Source: Nyssa sinensis (lineage: Eukaryota; Streptophyta; Magnoliopsida; Cornales; Nyssaceae). Taken from it: 64,000 bases of DNA. The stretch is from contig CM018043.1 in NCBI GenBank assembly GCA_008638375.1, positions 42,500,651-42,564,650 of the forward strand, in the 5' to 3' direction. Positions 56,945 through 64,000 of this stretch are shown piece after piece; within the stretch, counting starts at the first letter, position 1, and every line of letters begins with the position of its first letter. The position numbers were made by a program, and so were the translations under genes. The notes below the pieces were generated by a model. That model was not told the origin of the DNA. It ran no database searches and saw nothing but the letters and a program-made list of their open reading frames with translations.

Positions 56945-57006
56945 TGCGGTTCGAACCCCTGACGCATGCGCCCACACATCCCTCCCTTACCGCTCGGCCG
57001 CGCATG
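56945..57006 (-). repeat. tRNA-like module in plus-strand LTR
   Basis: On the minus strand GCGCGGCCGAGCGGTAAGGG and CAGGGGTTCGAACCGCACTG match tRNA A and B boxes. The acceptor arm does not pair, so it is not a functional tRNA. It is antisense to the LTR at 49851-59462. Confidence 0.55.
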
Positions 57007-58644
57007 TGCGTGTGTCTCATATGGGGTGATATGTAAATATAAAATATATATAATAAAATCAAAAAAATAAAAAGGTGCATTTTGCACCTAACAGGACTCG
57101 AAGGCAGTACCTATTGGGAGGGAGGTGACACGCTGGCCAGCGTGCCACCCATTTCATCCAGTTATTCCATGCAAACAAAATGTATATATATATATATATA
57201 TCATATTAAATAGATTTAATTTAATTAAAATGATTTAATTAAATTAAATAGTCAAAAAATGCCCGGTGTCCAAACAAGATAAGTCATATATGTATTCTTA
57301 CTATCTCGGACCTCCTGAGTCCAATGGTAAGGTCCACGACATGAGATGAGGTCCCGAAAAATTTAAGACCCGTGAAAATGTCAAAATGACCAAAATGCCC
57401 CTGTACCATAAATGAGTCAAATGAGGTCCAAATTAAATAAATAAATAGTATATCTTGACTATTTTAAACATTCTAAATCTAATGGTGGGAACCATTTCAC
57501 GAGACAAGACTCTAAAAAATTTAGACACGTTAAGGTATAAATTACCAAATTGCCCCTAATATGTCCTAAGCTGAATTAAATTCTAAGAAAGCCTAAATTG
57601 ACTTTCTTCGACGTTCCGAACTCAATGGTAGAGTGTATTCAACCAAAAGAGATGTCTAAAATAAATAGACATAAAATTTGATGAATAGCATCAGTCAGGT
57701 GACTATGAATTTGAAACTTTGCCAAAGTATTGAACACGACACGTAAACATGTGAAGTAATTAAAATTACTTTTAAATTTAATGGAGCTACCAGAAGAGTA
57801 TGAATTAAAAATAAATTAAACACCTAACACATTAAATTGTGTCATAGGTTAAGAGTACAAGTTAAATTAAGTACATAGGAAATTATGAAGTTGTTTTAGG
57901 ATTAATACGATCTAAGCATAAGTTAAGAAGCATCAATAGGTGATATTGCAGTGATGTGAAGTTAATGGGACTATATATGAATTGTTCTTAGGAACTACAG
58001 AGGAAGCGGGAAAGTGCATTTTTAGCACTGACCCTAAGGACTGAGGTGAGTAATCCTGCCTTTGAAGTGGAGATTTAACTCCATGAATTTGAAGAAGTTT
58101 TAAGTGCAAATTATTTGAAGCCTTGAATATCAAATTTAGTATCACATGATTCCTAGTTTTAAAATTTTTTCTGCTTTCATAAATTGTATTGTGACATGCC
58201 AGGTGATTGGTTTGAATCACGGTTTTCCTTTTTAATTATGTTTCAGCATGTTTGTGTTTAAAATGCTAAATTTTCATAAATGTTCTGAATTTGATTATTC
58301 CAAATATTGAAGTTTTATTGCAGAAGTTATATATTTCATGTTTTAAATATTCATAAAAAATATCTATTGAAGAAGCCATGTGATAAGTTATATATATTTC
58401 ATGTTTTATAAGATAAATTGTGCATAAGCACCCACAAATTTTTGGGTTGTACGGAAGTCAATTAATCTGTAAAAATATGATGGGATTTTGGGTTGTACGA
58501 AACTCAATTGACTGTCGAAATGCTAAGTAGCAGGATCTGATCCCCCTGGTATGGGAATCTCTATTGTAGCATTACAGCATTGTAGTAAAATTGGAGTCTG
58601 GTTCGAAACAGATTCCACCTAATTAAAGAGAAAATATGACAAAT

Positions 58645-58770
58645 GTTTTTGGAAATGGAAGTAGGTTTTACCCCCATTTTCCTATACATGTTTATATGTT
58701 TTAAAGTAATGATTTCAAAAATGGAAGCAGGTTTTTACCCCCATTTTTATTATACGTGTTTATATGTTTT
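58645..58770 (+). repeat. Two-copy direct repeat, about 66 bp
   Basis: AAATGGAAG(T/C)AGGTTTT is followed by ACCCCCATTTT and a GTTTATATGTTTT word, occurring twice in a row. It is part of the plus-strand solo LTR. Confidence 0.75.
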
Positions 58771-59462
58771 TAAATTGCATATGTTCTACTTGAAGAAATG
58801 TGTATTTAGCTTGAATACTTTAAATGTTTCAAAGCTATCTGTTTTAAGAATGCATATACTCAGTGTTCTAAAATGTACGAGCAATTGATAGTGAGTATTT
58901 TATAAACTCTCATGTGCTAAACCACTACCAGTTGAAGACCCCATGACAAATGCAGGAATTGCTCACAAGCTTAGATTAGCTTACCCGAATTTTTATCCGT
59001 CCCCCTTTCAGGTGACCAATAGCAGTTCTGATCTTGATGGCGATGATGATAAGCCTATCTATTTTGGGACGAAGGGTTAGGCGACTAATCACAGGACTAG
59101 CAATTCTCTTGGGAATGTACTATGAAGTTGACAGTATTTTGTATTAGGAAATATTACATTGATTTGTATTAAGCCCCTCGGGGCAGTGGACATGTAATGT
59201 TATAAAGTCTTTAAGTTTTTAGTTATGCTCTGAGTGTATGATCATGTGTACCATTGTGAATAGCGGCAGTATCGGACGGATGTGCAAATTTTAAAATGAG
59301 AAAAGAAAAAAAAAAAAAAAAGTTTTTCACGCTTCCGCAACCACATGACGCACATCGATTCGATACCGCTGCCTATGCGTGCCTTAACCCTCAGGTCCCC
59401 GGGCCTGAGGGTGGCGGTCGCGATTCGGGGATCCGCACGGCATGGGATTCCGGGTCGTGACA

Positions 59463-60054
59463 CCGGTGATAACTTTCTTTTGTTCTCTCGATGGGGATTG
59501 ATTGGTTATGTCGAGGGGGTTCCATATCTACTTTTAGAATTGAAAATGGTGGGGTTTTGGGTTGCCAAAAACTGCCACAACAGTGGCTGCGCCGGTGCTG
59601 GGCATTTTTCTGGCGAGGGAGATTTTCCCCTTTTTTTGTGCCATTTTCTCTGTAGTTTTGAGACATTTTACTTCTTATTCAACTTCTACACTTAAGAGGA
59701 TAAATTCCTCATAGTTAGAATCAAGTTTTAATACACAAAATCCACAAAACCAACTATAATCCATAACCTGCAACTGCCCCATTTTTCCTTGTTTCTAAAC
59801 ATTTTCCTTCGATTCTTTTTGCAATAAACTCCTAGATTCATGCTAGTTATGACCCTACATTCAAATCTATATTTCATGCTTAAATTTAAAAAAACTAAAT
59901 TTGATCCAGCTTACCTCGTTTCGAGTTGGCGCGCTGTATTTTTTCCGAGTTGCCTAATTTCGCTTCAACGCCTCAATCCTAATCTCCCTGCTCTGTTTCA
60001 CTCCTCTTCTTCTCACTTTATCAGTTTGACCCCCATGCTTCTGCTGCGCCCACG

Positions 60055-60100
<46 letters not shown>

Positions 60101-60130
60101 CTCCTTAACTCACGCATGCAATTGCATGCT
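59463..60130 (-). mobile_element. Probable continuation of the LTR beginning at 47819
   Basis: This follows the right target duplication of the plus-strand LTR and should be the part of the minus LTR displaced by it. It includes a CT microsatellite (60058-60097). The end of the LTR could not be fixed. Confidence 0.35.
60058..60097. repeat. CT microsatellite
   Basis: An uninterrupted run of about 20 TC dinucleotides. Confidence 0.95.
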
Positions 60131-61805
60131 TTGTTATAACCCCTCCTTCCTCAATTCCCTCCTCCTATTACTCTCTCATTAAGTTACCTTTTTCCATTTC
60201 CATAACCCCCCCATAACTCCTCTCATTCCTCCTTTAATATGGTGTAGTAACTGATATAATTTCCATAGAACTTGGAAGCACTCGAAAAGAGTACTTGGAA
60301 CTCAAGTTATGAACTAATTTGTAATTAGTGGTTAGGTTCTATAAAAGTTTCTTAAAATCAGCATAACGCCCTCAGTATTTGCCTAATTAAGTTCATTCTT
60401 GAGCCATTTGAAATATAAGACCATGAGGGTTAATAATGTAAATTATGAGATTCTAATTCCATAGGATGTAGGAGATATGGTCTTTCAAAGTGGGTTGTTC
60501 TACATCGCTTTCAGCAGAAATGATAAACTCATACTACTATTATTTCATATCTAGTTATATACAATTTAAACTACAACTACATGTTTCATTTCAAAAAAAT
60601 AAGTACACAAGTAAACAAACTCCTCACGAAAATTTCATGATGTCCAAGTGAACAAAATAAAGGTCCTTCCAAAGGAGATTTCAATGGTTCTTCAATTTTT
60701 ACCCACCATGACCTATTTCAAATATATACATGTTCAAGAGTCCTTAAAAAATGAACATAAATACATACTTCACATGATGGTCATCCAATTATACAAAAAT
60801 GATATCTTCCCAAAAATAGCTTGGTGATAGTGGTCCTTCAATTCATGGTCGTTTCCTTACTCACTCCTACGTCTAGTAAGGGCCAGTTCAACAACCTCAG
60901 TAGAAAAAATCTAAACATAGGAAAGAACATGTGGTGGCATGTGTATGCTTATGCACGTGTAGTGACAACCAAGTGCTCATTAAGCATGCTTTGTCAACAA
61001 AAAGAATTCAAACCAATAACCATTTTCATGTGCTAAAGCATATAAGCATTACAAAGAAGCATTATCAAGGAAAGAGATGTATATTATTCCAAGATTTAAG
61101 ATTTCATTACACTTGAGTTCTTTCAATTATTCAAAGTTCCCATTTTTATCTTTCAAGTCTTAATCCCAATACTATATTCCTCGTCGGCCCCTGATAAGTC
61201 TTGTGTGTTTTACAGGTTACTAACTCGATAAAGACATACGACCAACCGCGCGGGCTTACGGTAAGCCGAAGGGAGATACCATCCTGAACACTAATCAAAA
61301 CCCCGGGTAAGCGCAATCTCACCACGATCAAAATCACACAATTGACGTGTCCAATCCTAGCCCTTTGTTCATCATTTTTCAAGTGTTCATTGTCACACTT
61401 CCAAGGGCTTATCAGTCATGTTTGTGTTCGCAATCCATCATAGTTTCATCATAAGGGTTAAGTATTTAAGTAACTTCATCAAATTTTCATTAATTCACAT
61501 CAAGGATTCATTCAAACAATTTCACAAACACCTTGCATGCCATTTACAATATCAAACATAATACACATAAAACCCCCTTTATGATTTCGCCAATCCCTTT
61601 TCGCATTCAATTGGGAGTTATATCAACATCAAGATAGGATAAAAACCATTCATTTCATAGCAAGAATTCAACTAATACATAGATTTTCAAGATACATGTA
61701 ACATATGCCAAAAAATGCAAAAATGCAAAAATTCACAATTCTATGATAATAGATGAGATAGATATGCAATGAACCTACCTACACACTTCCTATACCTAGG
61801 TTTAG
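60131..61805 (-). mobile_element. Diverged gypsy LTR fragment, host of the last LTR
   Basis: 61146-61382 is a diverged copy of 62880-63060 and, inverted, of 22480-22690. The shared block has GCGGGCTTACGGTAAGCCGA-like and CCCCGGGTAAGCGCAATCTC words. The rest is AT-rich. Boundaries are unclear, and no protein is encoded. Confidence 0.4.
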
Positions 61806-64000
61806 TGTCACGCCTCCGACCCGCATAGCCTGACTAAGGGGTCATTGGACCCCGATAAGGTAGGTAATAGGACTAACTATCCTAGTCAAGTACATAAATA
61901 CAGGCTATTTTTTTTTTGTTGAAAATGATTTCCTTTAATTGGTTTCGGTTCGGTTCGGTTCGGTTCCCTAATTAGATTTGTTCAAGTCCCATAACAAGAT
62001 TAAATAAAATTGATTATTTTCAAAGACTATATCAATCATCCAACAACAGGGTACAATTTGGTAATGTCCAAAGCTGACTCTACAGTCCAATATATGTACA
62101 TCCCATATACAACAATAGTTTGAAAAGGGTATAGACACCCTTGGTAAAAATAAATAAATTAGTACATGAATGTAACTAGTACTTCAGTGACTAAAATCCA
62201 TCATGTACTATTCCTGCAGCTATCTTTCATCAAGTCAATACCTGCTATTCCCATGAACACCGGGGTGAGCCATAACGCTCAGTAGGGTTTTCCAAAACAC
62301 ACAAGCAAGCAGCATGCCAAAAACTAATGCAAGTCCGAAGAGGACACACCCTATAGTCCAGTATACATCACTAGCATACCACATTATCATATCTCAAACA
62401 TAGGCATGAGCATAAGTATCAAAAGGGCATCGCACCACTACATGTGGTTTGACAATAATAGTTAGGTAGTCGACATATGGAGGGTTGGACACATGATATA
62501 TATATATATATATAGATATATAATTCCACAAAGCACCTCCATTTTTCGTTTTAATGCCACAAGAATAATGTAATAAACATATAACCAATCACAAGATGTA
62601 AGTATAAACTTACCAACCCCATTAAGCTCCTTAATTTCCTATTCAAAGCTACAAGAACAACGTATGCATTCACAACTAAGCAACTATTTACAAGTGCCAC
62701 AATATCACAAACTGGTAATATACAAACCATTAATAATCATAAGGAAACATTACATGAGTGCCAAGGGAAATAATCTCAAATAACTTAATCCACACCAAAA
62801 AGGGATAAAACCTTATTCATCTTATTCCACTCTCTCAATAATCTCAATCTCATGAGTATTCACCTAATTTGGCTCATAGTAAGCCTAAGTGCTTTACGGG
62901 CTACTAACCCGATGGAGACAAACGACCACCCATGCGGCTCGCAAGCCAAGGGGAGACACTATCCCTATCATAAATGGAACCCCGGGTAAAGTACAATTTC
63001 ACCATGCCCAATAGCACACAAAAGATATGACTAATTCCTATCCGAAGTCCTTTTCTCATAGGTGTTCTTTTCCATAATTCCAATATCTTAATCCACACTA
63101 CAAACGGTGCTCATCACTATTAATATCCTTTTAAATCTCACACCACTCGAGTATGTTCAACAAGTTGTATATCAATATCATTCATATCCACAATAACACT
63201 AATAACCATAAGAAATGATATATGATTTAACAAACAAATACATGAGTAATAGTGATCATATATCCATGATAGAATTGGAAATGACAATCATTATCAATCA
63301 TATATGGTAACATTTATCTAATAATATCATATAATGTCCAACATTATGACATTTAACATAATAATCACATCATACTGATAAATCAGTCACAAGGTAATGA
63401 ACGGTGATAACAAATATCTTATGTAGATCATATAACAAGTACACACATCAATACATCAGGACATTATCCTAGTCCCAATCCTCACTCCACTACAAAGAGA
63501 CACTACTTGCGTCTTTTATAATGTTTGTCGATTTTCTTACGTATCTACTTTTCCATTCCCGGGACCACCTTGGCCCATAGCATAAGGCATTGTATTAAGT
63601 CTTACGGTTCTCTATGGCCAATTACTCATTAGCCTACATCTCAGGTACCCGTTTACCCAAACGGATATAAAAAACATGTTCTTGGGTATCCAAAATCCTA
63701 AAGAAGTCCTACCATATTATTTCTAAGTCATTTGACTGTCTTTTAAACCCATAAGGGCATTTATGTAATTTATCAAACAAGTTACACGTCTACCGAGATG
63801 TCGTACTGACCTTGGAATCGGATCCAGAAGGTCCAACAATCTTAAAGATGTCCTCTTTATATTTTATCGATGCTTTTAGGTATTTGTTCCATGTCTAGGG
63901 GCATTTTAATAATTTCATATTTTCATGTGGTACTATCTTAAGTCCCTATTTCATTATTCTGATATCATATTTGAGTCCCAAGTGTCAAAAAGATTGAAAC
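61806..64000 (-). mobile_element. Gypsy-type LTR, minus strand, running off the window
   Basis: Read on the plus strand it begins TGTCACGCCTCCGACCCGC. Throughout, it is the inverted counterpart of the right half of the solo LTR at 19273-23747: TACATCCCATATACAACAAT, the GGGTGAGCCATAACGCTCAG block, CCCGGGTAAAG and the subrepeats near 63760-63910. About 2.2 kb are visible of an expected 4.4 kb. A TA tract lies at 62497-62512. Confidence 0.8.

Larger units (their letters stand above)
49851..59462 (+). mobile_element. Gypsy-type solo LTR, about 4.2 kb, holding a nested LTR
   Basis: It starts TGTAACGCCCAG, ends CCGGGTCGTGACA and is flanked by CCGGC (49846-49850) and CCGGT (59463-59467), a 5-bp duplication with one C/T change. 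A 5406-bp minus-strand LTR interrupts it at 51217-56622. The LTR has TA microsatellites (50240-50300, 50414-50438), a purine-rich leader (50630-50700), subrepeats (57250-57700) and a 66-bp direct repeat (58650-58770). Its right half resembles the solo LTR at 32009-34782. Confidence 0.8.

Noticed and set aside
56945..57006. Possible genuine tRNA gene on the minus strand.
   Set aside because: A and B boxes are present but acceptor and anticodon arms do not pair; it lies within an LTR.

Overview
The window looks like nuclear DNA from a large-genome eudicot plant, and I cannot name the species. It is AT-rich and almost free of long open reading frames. It is packed with nested plant transposable elements: Ty3/gypsy solo LTRs, Ty1/copia LTR remnants, TRIMs, L1 and RTE LINEs, an Au-type SINE, a hAT-like element and MITEs. 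The only non-transposon protein I can support is a typical plant protein split over short exons. No rRNA gene, genuine tRNA gene or CRISPR array was seen.

The one host gene lies on the minus strand from 37804 down to at least 11111. Five exons (37804-37517, 24935-24797, 12017-11798, 11706-11606, about 11175-11111) join in phase at GT/AG sites. They encode the N-terminal half of a plant class 3 (diacylglycerol-lipase-like) membrane lipase: four membrane segments followed by the conserved region that leads into the alpha/beta-hydrolase domain. Introns 1 and 2 are each about 12.6-12.8 kb because of transposon insertions. In the best reading, exon 5 carries an in-frame TGA, and I found no exons for the catalytic half between 1 and 11110. 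The locus is therefore either a decayed gene or one whose remaining exons lie beyond the left edge.

Layout: 1-6975 is AT-rich degenerate retroelement sequence with a copia-like LTR near 3.75-4.73 kb. 6961-7904 is a head-to-head array of TRIM units. 10.5-11.0 kb holds an L1 3' end. 12.3-19.2 kb holds an RTE LINE split by a solo LTR (target duplication GTTTA), which itself contains a hAT-like element and a MITE. 19273-23747 is a 4.5-kb solo LTR (CTTAT). 24.1 kb holds a tiny retroposed insert. 26.6-28.5 kb is a deleted LTR element. 29-30.5 kb is a copia LTR remnant. 31.5-34.8 kb holds a small TRIM and an Au SINE split by a 2.8-kb solo LTR (ACATG). 34.8-36.5 kb holds RTE and L1 fragments.

Upstream of the gene (37.8-40.3 kb) there is a candidate promoter, a three-copy tandem repeat and microsatellites. 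From 40.3 kb to the end the window is a nest of gypsy elements. A minus-strand gag-protease fragment is split by a 4.8-kb solo LTR (GGTAC). A further minus LTR is split by a 4.2-kb plus-strand solo LTR (CCGGC/CCGGT), which is itself split by a 5.4-kb minus-strand solo LTR (TGTTT). A last minus LTR begins at 61806 and runs off the end. Target duplications and element ends were read directly from the sequence. Family names and homology claims rest on recalled family features, without a database search.
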